This document shows positions 35,926 to 45,029 of a stretch of 64,000 bases of DNA, one piece after another; positions within the stretch are counted from its first letter, which is position 1; each line of letters starts with the position of its first letter. The position numbers and the translations under genes are program-made. The notes under the pieces were generated by a model. The model ran no database searches. It was not told where the DNA came from and saw only the letters and a program-made list of their open reading frames with translations. The DNA comes from Bacillus sp. V5-8f. Lineage in GTDB: Bacteria; Bacillota; Bacilli; Bacillales; DSM-1321. Location: assembly GCF_002863565.1 (NCBI RefSeq), contig NZ_PGUW01000004.1, forward strand, positions 372,001 through 436,000, written 5' to 3'.

Positions 35926-36639
35926 ATGTATGTGAAAAGGTTGACAATTGTTGCATTGGTTTCCGTTCTCCTTTTTTCTTTCTATACATTCACTTATGCA
36001 TCGGAAGAGGAAGGGGTATCCTGGAGTGAGCTTCCCGGCAGCCATCCATTAAAACAGAAGAAAATTAGCAAAAACAATGAAAATCTTATGAATCTATTTT
36101 TGTTTTCCAATCTTTCCTTTGATAGTGAGGAGGCTTTTTTGATAATAGATGCAATCAACCAAATTCCCTCTTCCATCATTGATAGATTGCTTCAGCATGG
36201 TGTAAAGGTAAAATTGTTCACAGGACACTTGACCGACAACAAATCAGCCAGGCACCTGAAAGGCCAGGTCCCAAGAGGGTATAAAGATGCCAGCCGCACG
36301 TGGGATGACGTTCCGGGGATGGGCGGATCGAGGAATGTACTTGTGAAAATAGGTGCGAGCCGTAAAGGGAGCGGCCATGGTTCTGTTAGCCTGGAACTTC
36401 ATGAACTGGCCCATACAATTGACACGATCGTGTATGGAAAGATTCGTGATGACGAGGAATTTTTACGAATTTGGAGAAAAGAAGCCCCGGTCCTTTTTCC
36501 CGGAGAATCCTATTTTCTTCTATACCCTGAAGAATATTTCGCAGAAAGTTTTGCGATGTTTTATAAGGACAAAAAATATAACGATTTATTAAAAAGGAAA
36601 GCACCTGAGACATTTGAATACATTCAACAATTAAAATGA
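35926..36639 (+). CDS. secreted zinc metalloprotease of the ATLF/PPEP (M34) type
   Basis: 237 aa with a clear Sec signal peptide (MYVKRLTIVALVSVLLFSFY, cleavage after TYA). Zinc-protease motif HELAHTID has His159, Glu160 and His163; a third ligand is probably Glu203 or Glu207 in PEEYFAESFAMFY. The C-terminal layout, HExxH-(I/V)D ... EEYFAE-F ... APETFEYI, closely follows Pro-Pro endopeptidases (PPEP-1 of C. difficile) and the anthrax lethal factor catalytic domain. PPEPs cut Pro-Pro bonds in surface proteins. ATG 35926 has GAAAGGG; an in-frame start at 35848 would bury the signal peptide. The substrate here is unknown. Confidence 0.85.
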   Translation: MYVKRLTIVALVSVLLFSFYTFTYASEEEGVSWSELPGSHPLKQKKISKNNENLMNLFLFSNLSFDSEEAFLIIDAINQIPSSIIDRLLQHGVKVKLFTGHLTDNKSARHLKGQVPRGYKDASRTWDDVPGMGGSRNVLVKIGASRKGSGHGSVSLELHELAHTIDTIVYGKIRDDEEFLRIWRKEAPVLFPGESYFLLYPEEYFAESFAMFYKDKKYNDLLKRKAPETFEYIQQLK

Positions 36640-36715
36640 TCTTATCAACGGTTTGGCAACAGATACCTAAGATGGTAATCTTATAGGTAACGATTTTTTA
36701 GAGGGTGGGTTAAGG

Positions 36716-37510
36716 ATGAAGCAATATTTGGAATTATGTAAGCATGTCCTTGAAAACGGGACAAAAAAAGAGGACCGGACTGGAACAGGAACAATCAGTA
36801 CGTTCGGTTATCAGATGAGGTTCGACCTCGAAAAGGGTTTTCCGCTTTTGACGACAAAAAAACTTGCATTGAAGGCAATCATTCATGAATTGCTCTGGTT
36901 CCTGAAAGGGGATACGAATGTGGCGTACCTTCAGGACAATGGCGTTCGTATTTGGAATGAGTGGGCGGATGCAAATGGAGAGCTTGGCCCGGTCTATGGC
37001 CGACAGTGGAGATCGTGGGGAGCGGCGGATGGAAGGCAGATTGACCAAATTTCTCAGGTGATCGAGCAAATAAAAACGAATCCCTACTCACGGCGTCTGA
37101 TTGTAAGTGCATGGAATGTTGGAGAGCTGGAAGAGATGGCTTTGCCGCCCTGCCACGCGTTTTTCCAGTTTTATGTGTCGGACGGAAAGCTTTCCTGCCA
37201 GCTCTACCAGCGGTCCGCTGATGTGTTTTTAGGGGTGCCTTTTAATATTGCTTCGTATGCTTTGTTAACGATGATGATTGCACAGGTTACGGGGCTTAAG
37301 CCGGGCGAATTTGTCCATACTTTTGGCGATGTGCACATTTATGCAAACCATGTTGAGCAGGTTGAATTACAGCTTACACGGGAGCCGAAAAAACTACCGC
37401 AGATGAAGATTAACCCGGAAGTGAAGAATATTTTTGATTTCACCTTCGAGGATTTTTCCCTGGAAAATTATGACGCACATCCGCATATTAAAGGAGTAGT
37501 TTCGGTATGA
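36716..37510 (+). CDS. thyA: thymidylate synthase (folate-dependent, ThyA type)
   Basis: 264 aa, dUMP to dTMP using methylene-THF. Catalytic Cys146 in [10 protein letters not shown]; the preceding [10 protein letters not shown] and following [17 protein letters not shown] bind substrate. GAGGGTGG precedes ATG 36716. Overlaps dfrA by four bases (ATGA), pairing dTMP production with regeneration of the THF it oxidises. Corresponds to B. subtilis thyB by length and context. Confidence 0.97.
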   Translation: MKQYLELCKHVLENGTKKEDRTGTGTISTFGYQMRFDLEKGFPLLTTKKLALKAIIHELLWFLKGDTNVAYLQDNGVRIWNEWADANGELGPVYGRQWRSWGAADGRQIDQISQVIEQIKTNPYSRRLIVSAWNVGELEEMALPPCHAFFQFYVSDGKLSCQLYQRSADVFLGVPFNIASYALLTMMIAQVTGLKPGEFVHTFGDVHIYANHVEQVELQLTREPKKLPQMKINPEVKNIFDFTFEDFSLENYDAHPHIKGVVSV

Positions 37511-38001
37511 TTTCTCTGTTGGTTGCAATGGATGAAAACCGCGTGATTGGTAAGGACAACAAACTGCCATGGCATTTGCCAGCGGATTTACAGTATTTTA
37601 AAAACGTTACGATGGGACACCCGATCGTGATGGGAAGGAAGACTTTTGAATCAATCGGCCGGATACTTCCTGGAAGAGAGAATGTTATTGTCACCCGCAA
37701 TATTGAGTTCAGACCAGAGGGAGTATCGGTTCTTAACTCAATCGATGAAGTCATCAAACTTGCGGAGTCTACAGTTGAGGAAATTTTTGTTATTGGCGGA
37801 GCGGAGATTTTCAAGGAAATTCTGCCTGTGGCAGACCGGCTGTACATAACGGAGATCCACCATGTATTTGCAGGTGATACATTTTTTCCTGAAATAAATG
37901 AAGCAGAATGGGAACAGCTTTCATTTAACCGGGGCAAAATCGATGAAAAAAACCGTTATCCCCATGACTTCATCGTTTTGCAACGAAAGACAGAGATTTG
38001 A
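37507..38001 (+). CDS. dfrA: dihydrofolate reductase
   Basis: 164 aa. NADPH-dependent reduction of DHF. Active-site segment [14 protein letters not shown], cofactor segments [11 protein letters not shown] and [11 protein letters not shown] are intact. Coupled to thyA by ATGA overlap. Confidence 0.96.
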   Translation: MISLLVAMDENRVIGKDNKLPWHLPADLQYFKNVTMGHPIVMGRKTFESIGRILPGRENVIVTRNIEFRPEGVSVLNSIDEVIKLAESTVEEIFVIGGAEIFKEILPVADRLYITEIHHVFAGDTFFPEINEAEWEQLSFNRGKIDEKNRYPHDFIVLQRKTEI

Positions 38002-38030
38002 TTGGGTAACGTTAATAATTCGTTATAAAA

Positions 38031-38066
38031 AAGACGGCGGCTCTTCTATCCTGAGGGCCGCTTTCA
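38031..38066 (+). terminator. probable terminator after dfrA
   Basis: GCGGCTCT (38037-38044) pairs with AGGGCCGC (38054-38061, one G-U), followed by TTTC. The T run is short. Confidence 0.55.
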
Positions 38067-38181
38067 TGTGGAAACAAACTTCAATTATCTGAAACAAGAA
38101 TGTTTAGAAAAATCTGTTGATTAATTGATGCAAAGTGTTATAATTTACAAATTAAATACTTGATTGAAAAAGAGGGATATA

Positions 38182-39450
38182 ATGAATCAGGCAGCTTCGG
38201 TAAAAAAGCGGCTTCACATCGAGGACATTCTTATCGCATACCAGGAGTTGAAAGATATTGTTTCCCACACTCCGTTACAGAAAAATAGCCGCCTTTCGGA
38301 CAAGTATCAATGCAATATTTATATAAAGCGGGAAGATCTCCAGCATGTAAGGTCATTCAAGCTCCGCGGTGCTTACTATAAAATGAAAAGCCTGACTGAA
38401 ACAGAAACGCAAAATGGGATTGTTTGCGCGAGCGCCGGGAACCACGCCCAGGGTGTTGCCTTCGCCTGCAATGCCTTAGGAATCCATGGAAAAATTTATA
38501 TGCCTGCTACCACTCCAAAACAAAAGGTGAATCAAGTGCGGCTTTTTGGAAAGGAAAGCATTGAGATTATCCTGACCGGGGATACCTTCGATGATTCATT
38601 TGCCAAAGCGGCAGAATGTGCCGAGGAAGAAAACCGGACATTCATCCACCCGTTTGATGATGAGAAAGTAATTGCCGGCCAAGGAACAGTCGCCGTAGAG
38701 ATATTGAATGATTGTGATGAAAAAATAGATTATGTTTTTGCGGGCATTGGCGGCGGCGGGTTAATGGCTGGTTTGTCTACGTATTTTAAAAGTGTGTCGC
38801 CTGAAACCAAATGTATCGGTGTAGAGCCTGAAGGAGCACCCTCTATGAAGCATTCTCTTCAAGTCGGCAGGGTAGAGAGCCTGGACGAAATAGATACATT
38901 TGTGGACGGGGCAGCAGTGAAATGCGTGGGGCAGCAGACATACAGCATATGTCAGGAAAATGTGAAGGATGTCGTGGTAGTCCCAGAAGGCAAGATTTGC
39001 ACGACAATTCTTGATTTATATAATCAGCATGCGATTGTTGCTGAGCCTGCGGGAGCACTGCCGATTGCAGCCCTCGATTTCTATAAGGAGCAGATAAAGG
39101 GGAAAACGGTGGTCTGTGTGATCAGCGGAGGCAATAATGATATTGGCAGAATGCAGGAAATTAAAGAAAAATCAATGCTCTACGAGGGGCTTCTGTACTA
39201 TTTTATCGTGAATTTTCCGCAGAGGGCAGGAGCATTGCGTGAATTCCTTGATGAAGTCTTGGGGCCGGATGATGACATTACAAGATTTGAATATACAAAA
39301 AAGAATAATAAAGAAAGCGGACCAGCGCTCGTTGGGATTGAATTGAAAAACAAAGCGGACTTCACTGGCCTCATTTCTCGGATGGAACAAAAGGGGTTCC
39401 CATTTATTGATGTTAATAAGGACATCAACCTGTTTAATTTGCTGATATAA
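38182..39450 (+). CDS. ilvA: threonine dehydratase (deaminase)
   Basis: PLP enzyme making 2-oxobutyrate for isoleucine synthesis; 422 aa as in B. subtilis IlvA. PLP Lys60 in VRSFKLRGAYYK; phosphate loop SAGNHAQG; AGIGGGGL. The C-terminal 80 residues (YYFIVNFPQRAGALREFLDEV) form one ACT-like regulatory domain, fitting feedback control by isoleucine. ATG 38182 follows GAGGGAT. Single gene. Confidence 0.95.
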   Translation: MNQAASVKKRLHIEDILIAYQELKDIVSHTPLQKNSRLSDKYQCNIYIKREDLQHVRSFKLRGAYYKMKSLTETETQNGIVCASAGNHAQGVAFACNALGIHGKIYMPATTPKQKVNQVRLFGKESIEIILTGDTFDDSFAKAAECAEEENRTFIHPFDDEKVIAGQGTVAVEILNDCDEKIDYVFAGIGGGGLMAGLSTYFKSVSPETKCIGVEPEGAPSMKHSLQVGRVESLDEIDTFVDGAAVKCVGQQTYSICQENVKDVVVVPEGKICTTILDLYNQHAIVAEPAGALPIAALDFYKEQIKGKTVVCVISGGNNDIGRMQEIKEKSMLYEGLLYYFIVNFPQRAGALREFLDEVLGPDDDITRFEYTKKNNKESGPALVGIELKNKADFTGLISRMEQKGFPFIDVNKDINLFNLLI

Positions 39451-39636
39451 CCTGGAATTACCTAGGACATTCAGGTAATATAAAATTGGAGTGGCTTCCG
39501 TACACTCAAAAGGATTTTATTAAGCTAGTGTTTTGTATATGTGAAATAAGTATGAAGAATCAGGGTTTCGCTTTCATTCAAATTTAAAAAATACTATAAT
39601 GGCAGTAGAAGTTAAGATATTAAAGGGGATGTTTAC

Positions 39637-39831
39637 ATGCTTTCGAATATTGGGGTACCCGGTTTAATTTTAATCCTTGTTCTTGCTTTAATCATTTTTG
39701 GGCCTAAAAAACTCCCTGAGATTGGAAGGGCCTTTGGCCAGACTTTACGAGAATTCAAAAAATCAACCCGTGAGTTGACAAGCGATGTTATGGAAGAATT
39801 CGAAGAAGAAAAGAAAAAAGCTGTAAAATAA
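39637..39831 (+). CDS. tatA: twin-arginine translocase subunit TatA
   Basis: 64-residue protein: N-terminal helix ([18 protein letters not shown]), the F-G-P hinge with [11 protein letters not shown] amphipathic helix, and a charged tail. It forms the pore component for folded-protein export with TatC. AAGGGGAT precedes ATG 39637; a TATAAT near 39594 is a likely promoter. tatC follows after a terminator-like hairpin. Confidence 0.95.
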   Translation: MLSNIGVPGLILILVLALIIFGPKKLPEIGRAFGQTLREFKKSTRELTSDVMEEFEEEKKKAVK

Positions 39832-39845
39832 TATATTCCTTTCGG

Positions 39846-39874
39846 GTGCGAGATGTTTTGTCTTGCACTTTTTT
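39846..39874 (+). terminator. intra-operon hairpin between tatA and tatC
   Basis: GTGCGAGA (39846-39853) pairs with TCTTGCAC (39861-39868, one G-U), followed by T6. A canonical terminator 15 bases after the tatA stop. Confidence 0.8.
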
Positions 39875-39935
39875 ATGCCCGAGAAAAGAGAGGGCAGCCT
39901 TGTTCGTTTCTAACTCTAGAGAAGGAATGATTATT

Positions 39936-40679
39936 TTGGCAGATAAAGAGTTAAATCTTATCGAGCACTTGGATGAGCTTAGAAAAAGGCTGATCATCAC
40001 AGCCGTTTCTTTTGTGGTCTTCTTTATATTGGCTTTTATTTATGTGGAAGATATTTATAAATGGCTTGTAAGGGACCTGGAAGTGAAATTGATGGTACTC
40101 GGGCCGAGCGATATCATATGGGTTTACTTTATGCTTGCTTCAGTCATTGCGATTGCGGCAACTATTCCGGTATTCGCGCTACAGCTTTGGCTATTCGTGA
40201 AGCCAGCATTAATGCCAAATGAAATCAAAGTTACTTTATCTTATATTCCTGCACTTTTCTTTTTGTTCATTGCGGGTCTTTCGTTTGGCTACTTTATCAT
40301 TTTCCCGACCGTGTTGAATTTCCTTGTAGACTTAGGCGGCGATTTGTTTGTGACAAACTTTACCGCCGACAAATATTTCCGTTTCGTCATGAATATGACA
40401 ATCCCGTTCGCTATACTGTTTGAACTTCCGGCTATCGCGATGTTCCTCACATCAATCGGGATTATCAACCCATATGTCCTCCAAAAGCTTAGAAAATACG
40501 CTTATTTTGTTTTGATACTGATAGCCATTACTGTCACGCCGCCCGATTTCATGTCTGATTTCTTAGTGACAGTTCCTTTGCTTCTTTTATACGAAATCAG
40601 TATCACTCTCTCAAAAGTGGTATTCAGGCGTAAACAGAAGAAGGACTTGCTTGAAGCAGAACAACAAGAAGGGATTTAA
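39936..40679 (+). CDS. tatC: twin-arginine translocase subunit TatC
   Basis: About 247 aa with six membrane helices; the receptor for RR signal peptides. Conserved N-terminal LIEHLDELRKRL and the FGYFIIFPTVLNFLVDL, LKYAYF-like and TPPDFMSD segments fit TatC. I favour TTG 39936 (MADKELNLIEHL), 9 bases after AAGGA; ATG 39927 is in frame but has no spacer. Partner of tatA upstream. Confidence 0.94.
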   Translation: MADKELNLIEHLDELRKRLIITAVSFVVFFILAFIYVEDIYKWLVRDLEVKLMVLGPSDIIWVYFMLASVIAIAATIPVFALQLWLFVKPALMPNEIKVTLSYIPALFFLFIAGLSFGYFIIFPTVLNFLVDLGGDLFVTNFTADKYFRFVMNMTIPFAILFELPAIAMFLTSIGIINPYVLQKLRKYAYFVLILIAITVTPPDFMSDFLVTVPLLLLYEISITLSKVVFRRKQKKDLLEAEQQEGI

Positions 40680-40800
40680 ATGGACTGGGAGCACTAAGAT
40701 GCTCTGATTGTATATTTGTTTAAGAAATACTGATGGCCATAATAAAGCGGCCGTTTCTGTACAACTTTCCATACGGAATTACTTAATAACGTAGTGCAGT
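40680..40800. other. intergenic region after tatC
   Basis: No gene. A short GAGCA/TGCTC inverted repeat near 40687-40702 is seen; the main terminator follows at 40801. Confidence 0.4.
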
Positions 40801-40838
40801 AAGCTGTCCATAAGTGGTATATATGGACAGCTTTTTCA
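40801..40838 (+). terminator. terminator of the tat unit
   Basis: AAGCTGTCCAT (40801-40811) pairs perfectly with ATGGACAGCTT (40823-40833), followed by T. Confidence 0.9.
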
Positions 40839-40980
40839 TTTGTTTATTCATGACGGGGTCTGGACTTAATCAAATTAAGAAAATTATCGATTTTTGTAAT
40901 ATTATTTTTTATATTCAGTTTGAATGGTCAAGCTTAACAGGTATAATACAAGAGAATTGTAATCATAGGGATGTGAGTAT

Positions 40981-41823
40981 ATGGGCAAGGTGAAAATAGT
41001 AACAGATTCTACGGTCGACATGAGCACAGAAGAATTAGAAATGTATGGAGTTGAAATGATTCCCCTATCCATTTCGATTGATGGTGAGGTTTTTTTAGAT
41101 AAAATAGAAATTGGCAATGAAGAGTTCCTGGAAAGAATGAGAAATTCAAAGGAATTGCCGAAAAGTTCTCAGCCCTCAACTGGTGCGTTTTTGGAAGTTT
41201 ATAATAAACTCGGTGCCGATGGAAGTGAAATTCTATCTATACATATGACAGGGGCAATGAGCGGGACTGTCCGCTCAGCAGAAAGTGCGGCTGCCATGTC
41301 TGAAGCCAAAGTAACTGTAGTTGATTCGAAATACATTTCGAAGGCACTGTCTTTTCAAGTGATTGAAGCAGCCAAAATGGCAACGGAAGGAAAAACTGCA
41401 GCGGAAATTAAAGAAAGGCTTGAAGTGATCCAAAACCAAACAGGGCTGATCATTGTGATTGATACACTTGATAACCTTGTCAAAGGGGGCAGGGTAGGAA
41501 AGGCTTCTGCATTTATCGGTTCTCTGCTTAACATAAAACCGATAGCGACTCTTCAAAACGGGGCTTTGAATCCCTTAACTAAGGCGCGGAGCCAGTCCCA
41601 AATTGTGAAGAAGCTCGTGAATAAATTTCTTGAAGACACAAAAGGGAAAATCGTAAGGGGAGTAGGCATTGCCCATGCCAATGGGTTTACCTTATCGGAT
41701 AAGGTAAGGGAGGCCATTAAAGAAGTGTCAGGGGTAGAGAATATCCAAATTGAAAGTACAACACCGGTTATCAGTACCCATGCAGGCGAGGGAGCAATGG
41801 CCCTCATGTATTACTGGGATTGA
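40981..41823 (+). CDS. DegV family fatty-acid-binding protein
   Basis: 280 aa, full-length DegV fold. Motifs KIVTDSTVDMS, KSSQPSTGAFLE, SIHMTGAMSGTVRSA and DTLDNLVKGGRVGKA are present. Family members (FakB) bind a fatty acid and present it to the kinase FakA. ATG 40981 follows GGGATGTG. The intact counterpart of the broken degV copy at 24999. Confidence 0.92.
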   Translation: MGKVKIVTDSTVDMSTEELEMYGVEMIPLSISIDGEVFLDKIEIGNEEFLERMRNSKELPKSSQPSTGAFLEVYNKLGADGSEILSIHMTGAMSGTVRSAESAAAMSEAKVTVVDSKYISKALSFQVIEAAKMATEGKTAAEIKERLEVIQNQTGLIIVIDTLDNLVKGGRVGKASAFIGSLLNIKPIATLQNGALNPLTKARSQSQIVKKLVNKFLEDTKGKIVRGVGIAHANGFTLSDKVREAIKEVSGVENIQIESTTPVISTHAGEGAMALMYYWD

Positions 41824-41840
41824 TGCAAAAAACACAGGAA

Positions 41841-41867
41841 AACCCCGCTTGTGATTCAAGTGGGGTT
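41841..41867 (-). terminator. terminator of the PCYCGC lipoprotein gene
   Basis: AACCCC-G-CTTG (41841-41851) pairs with CAAG-T-GGGGTT (41857-41867); T4 follows on the minus strand. Confidence 0.75.
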
Positions 41868-41874
41868 AAACGCT

Positions 41875-42408
41875 TTAACCTTTAGGCTGTGGAGTAGGTG
41901 TTGGCTCCGGGTATCCTTCTTTGTATTTATTATCAATATACTCCCGAATTTCCTTTATGCTCTTACCTTCATTTAATTGGTTGATCGATTCTGCTGCGGT
42001 AATAAGGCATACACCGCATTTTGTGCCGTGGTCATCCCAGACAACGGCTCCATTATTTTTGTTTTCATGAATGAAGCAATCATAATTATCGCGATGTCCA
42101 GCCGAATCGTTGCAGCCACAATAGCACGGGATATGTTCAAGCAGCTCCTGGTATTTTGGGGCCGCTGCATAAATCGCCGCCATTTCCTCCGGTTTGCCGT
42201 TTAAAAAGTCCGGCATCACATTTGCGGTTTTGGTTTCCTCTTGAATATCTCCGCTGCTCGTATGGTGTTGATGTTCCTCTTTATGGCTGCTTGTCTCTTT
42301 TCCAGCTTGTTTACCTTGCTGTGAGGATGTTGTTTCGTTTCCACAGCCTGATAAAAAGAGGAAGGATGAAAGAATCATAGAGGCAACAATTCCAAACTTT
42401 TTCTTCAT
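41875..42408 (-). CDS. PCYCGC-motif lipoprotein
   Basis: 177 aa. Lipoprotein signal peptide with lipobox FLSGC, a His/Glu-rich linker (SHKEEHQHH), then the PCYCGC domain: HIPCYCGCNDSAGH, then a Cys in DCF and a CGVC pair. The Cys/His density suggests metal binding (copper is my guess) at the outer membrane face. It ends PEPTPTPQPKG. It is divergent from the Sco gene, consistent with a shared role in copper handling, but the function is not established. Confidence 0.88.
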   Translation of the reverse strand: MKKKFGIVASMILSSFLFLSGCGNETTSSQQGKQAGKETSSHKEEHQHHTSSGDIQEETKTANVMPDFLNGKPEEMAAIYAAAPKYQELLEHIPCYCGCNDSAGHRDNYDCFIHENKNNGAVVWDDHGTKCGVCLITAAESINQLNEGKSIKEIREYIDNKYKEGYPEPTPTPQPKG

Positions 42409-42668
42409 TCGCTTTCACCTGCTTTGTATAGTTCGAATATTTGTTATCTTATCATAAAAATACTGTTTACTGATGTTGTTTCAACATTTTATCATCGTTA
42501 AATGGTGGAAACAGTAAGGTAATGATTAGGTTAGGAAAATCTGTTTTCTATTTTCTGCGAATTTCCTTCATGTATCTGTAGCCATTAATTTGTTAAACTA
42601 TTTTTCTTCAACGCTTCTTTTCTGTCTGATATAATTAACTGGTTATTACATAAAAGGATGGGAAAACA

Positions 42669-43259
42669 ATGAAGAAACTGAAACTATCAGCCGCCGCCAT
42701 TATTTTTGGTACCATCCTGCTGCTGGCTGCATGCGGTCCTGGAAAAGTTCCTGATGCGAAAAACTGGGATGTTGACAGCTTTACCTTCACCGACCAAGAT
42801 AGGGAACCCTTTTCGAAAAGTGACCTGAAAGGCAAGGTGTGGGTTGCTGACTTTATTTTTACAAATTGTGAAACTGTTTGTCTTCCCATGACTTCGAATA
42901 TGGCCAAGCTTCAAGAACGGGTTAAGGAGGAAGGATTGGCAGATGTGGAGTTTGTATCGTTTTCGGTTGACCCCGAAATGGATACACCCGACGTATTGAA
43001 GAAGTACGCGTCGACGTTTCATGTGGACTTTTCCAATTGGCACTTTTTGACAGGTTATGGCCAAAAAGAGATTGAACAATTTGCCATGGAAAATTTCAAA
43101 ACAATTGTCCAGAAACCCAAGGAACAGGACCAGGTCATTCATGGGACGGATTTTTACCTGGTGGACCAGGATGGAAAAATCATCCGTTATTATACCGGCC
43201 TTAATAAAATCCCAATGGATGAAATCATCAAACACATAAAAATTTTGCAAAGTAATTAA
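42669..43259 (+). CDS. ypmQ: Sco1/SenC family copper chaperone (YpmQ/BsSco)
   Basis: 196-aa lipoprotein (lipobox LLAAC) with a thioredoxin fold and the copper-binding CxxxC (NCETVC) plus the distal His (HGTDFYLV). In B. subtilis BsSco is needed to assemble the CuA centre of cytochrome c oxidase; a CuA oxidase is encoded at the start of this window. ATG 42669 follows AAAGGATGGG. Upstream of ypmR-ypmS, as in B. subtilis. Confidence 0.94.
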   Translation: MKKLKLSAAAIIFGTILLLAACGPGKVPDAKNWDVDSFTFTDQDREPFSKSDLKGKVWVADFIFTNCETVCLPMTSNMAKLQERVKEEGLADVEFVSFSVDPEMDTPDVLKKYASTFHVDFSNWHFLTGYGQKEIEQFAMENFKTIVQKPKEQDQVIHGTDFYLVDQDGKIIRYYTGLNKIPMDEIIKHIKILQSN

Positions 43260-43262
43260 ATT

Positions 43263-43286
43263 GGCCTAGGGAAGGCCTTTTTTTTA
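43263..43286 (+). terminator. terminator after ypmQ
   Basis: GGCCT (43263-43267) pairs with AGGCC (43273-43277), followed by T8. Confidence 0.85.
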
Positions 43287-43367
43287 TGGATAAAAGGGTG
43301 CATTCATAATGCATGTGCCGAAAGTAAACTTTGTATCCGTGATATAATATAAATAATATTAGAAAAC

Positions 43368-43480
43368 TCGCCGATTGGCCAGCCATTTAAGGCGAAGACA
43401 AAGGCGTAGTTAGGCCCACAAGATGTGGGTCACACAGGCGAAGACATGAGGCCGTGGCGCAGTTAGTCTTGGTTCCGAAG
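43368..43480. repeat. structured element with internal duplication
   Basis: GGCGAAGACA occurs at 43391-43400 and 43437-43446, each followed by GGCG(T/C)AGTTAG (43403-43413 and 43456-43466), i.e. a tandem imperfect duplication of about 50 bases. Between the copies is a perfect CCCACA-AGA-TGTGGG hairpin (43415-43429). GC content is above the flanks and there is no reading frame. It may be a dispersed Bacillus intergenic element or a structured leader of ypmR. Confidence 0.5.
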
Positions 43481-43526
43481 TATGCAGGAAAGAACTTTCT
43501 TTCCTGCCAAAAGGAAGGTGAGAGCC

Positions 43527-44366
43527 TTGAAATTAAAAGTCACCTGTCTTTTCTTTTGTGCGATGTTCTTTTTGTCTGCCTGTTCTGATGCAAGGTGGGT
43601 TGATCAGGACAGCAATGGTCTTCATAAAAGTAGAATCAGTATGGAAATGAAAGAGGCGGTTCCTGTATCCTTTTTTCCTGACCCGGTCCAGATCGTTTCA
43701 ATCGGTGATTCGCTCACTCAAGGGGTTGGCGACAGCACAAACCAAGGCGGTTATTTGCCATATTTGAGAAAAAAGCTTGAAAAAGAGCCAGAAGTGACCG
43801 CCGCGTATATGATCAATCATGGAAAACGTGGTAACAGGACGGATCAACTGCTAACCAGGCTTGATGGTGAAAAAATGAAAGAGGACATCCAAAATGCAGA
43901 ATGTATCATTATTACGATCGGTGGTAATGATGTCATAAAGATTGTGAGGGATCATATTTCGAATCTCACAATGGATCAGTTCACACAAGCTAAGACCGGG
44001 TATAAAGAAAGATTGATAAAGATAATGGACAAAGTACGTTTGTATAACCAGGATGCTGATATTTATCTAGTTGGATTATATAATCCTTTTTCGAACTGGT
44101 TGAGTAACTTTAGGGAACTGGATACGATTATGTACGAGTGGGATGGAATATCCAGAGAAGTTGTGACCAATTATTCCAATGCTTATTTTATTGAAATAGG
44201 GGATATCTTTAAAAACACGCAAGAGGATTTGCTTTTTGATGAGGATTTATTCCATCCAAATGATCGTGGCTATGAAATGATTGCGTCACGAATCTATGGT
44301 ACGATGGAAAGTAACCGTTTTGGGGAAAATAGTTTGGAGGCGAGCGCTAAAAAGGATGAAGAATAA
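43527..44366 (+). CDS. ypmR: SGNH/GDSL-type lipoprotein hydrolase (YpmR)
   Basis: 279-aa lipoprotein (MKLKVTCLFFCAMFFLSAC lipobox). SGNH blocks: GDSLTQG (Ser), GGNDV (Asn) and DLFHPNDRGY (Asp/His). Esterase or lipase acting outside the membrane. TTG 43527 with GGAAGGTGAG upstream is chosen since it starts the signal peptide exactly; the frame upstream lies in the repeat-like region. Overlaps ypmS. Confidence 0.9.
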   Translation: MKLKVTCLFFCAMFFLSACSDARWVDQDSNGLHKSRISMEMKEAVPVSFFPDPVQIVSIGDSLTQGVGDSTNQGGYLPYLRKKLEKEPEVTAAYMINHGKRGNRTDQLLTRLDGEKMKEDIQNAECIIITIGGNDVIKIVRDHISNLTMDQFTQAKTGYKERLIKIMDKVRLYNQDADIYLVGLYNPFSNWLSNFRELDTIMYEWDGISREVVTNYSNAYFIEIGDIFKNTQEDLLFDEDLFHPNDRGYEMIASRIYGTMESNRFGENSLEASAKKDEE

Positions 44367-44955
44367 CAGAATGGAACGCCATATGAAGTGGAAAAATTTA
44401 TTTTTTTCCTTACTTGCGCTTAATTTGATGGCATTTTTTATCGTGTTGTTTTTTGCTTTCCAACCTGTCAAAGATGACAAGATCACTCCTGGATATTCAA
44501 GCAGTGAAGATATTCAGTTCACCGTTGATACAAACAAAAAAGACTTAAACCGGCTTATTAACCGGTACTTGGACAAAGAAGGATTTTCCGGCCTGATTCA
44601 TTATGAAGTATTTTTGCATGATGATGTTCAGCTTTTCGGAACTCTGCCGGTCTTTGGAAAAAATCTTGAACTGCAAATGGCATTTGAACCAATAGCCCTC
44701 GAGAACGGTGATCTGGAGCTAAGGCAAAAATCCATTTCAGTTGGTCAAATGAACCTTCCTGTTTCCTATGTGCTAAGATTTGTGAAGGAACGCTATAAAA
44801 TCCCCGATTGGGTGAGCATCCGGCCAGGGGATGAATTGATCTATGTTTCCCTGCAAAATATGAAGCTGAAAAGCGATATCAGGATTAAGGCAAAAACATT
44901 TAATTTGAATGAGGACGATATCTCCTTCTTGTTGACAGTCCCTTCACAAAAATAA
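44356..44955 (+). CDS. ypmS: YpmS family membrane-anchored protein (DUF2140)
   Basis: About 199 aa: N-terminal transmembrane helix (WKNLFFSLLALNLMAFFIVL) and an extracytoplasmic domain with conserved LIHYEVFLHDDVQLFGTLPVFG typical of YpmS. The start is uncertain: ATG 44356, overlapping the ypmR end, or ATG 44371 or 44383. Role unknown; the fixed pairing with the YpmR hydrolase suggests joint envelope work. Confidence 0.87.
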   Translation: MKNNRMERHMKWKNLFFSLLALNLMAFFIVLFFAFQPVKDDKITPGYSSSEDIQFTVDTNKKDLNRLINRYLDKEGFSGLIHYEVFLHDDVQLFGTLPVFGKNLELQMAFEPIALENGDLELRQKSISVGQMNLPVSYVLRFVKERYKIPDWVSIRPGDELIYVSLQNMKLKSDIRIKAKTFNLNEDDISFLLTVPSQK

Positions 44956-45029
44956 ATGATTTGTAATTGATCCTCTTTGTTTTTCTAGCTACTTCTTGCC
45001 GCATGTTTTCCAGGTTCTCCAATGCTTGT

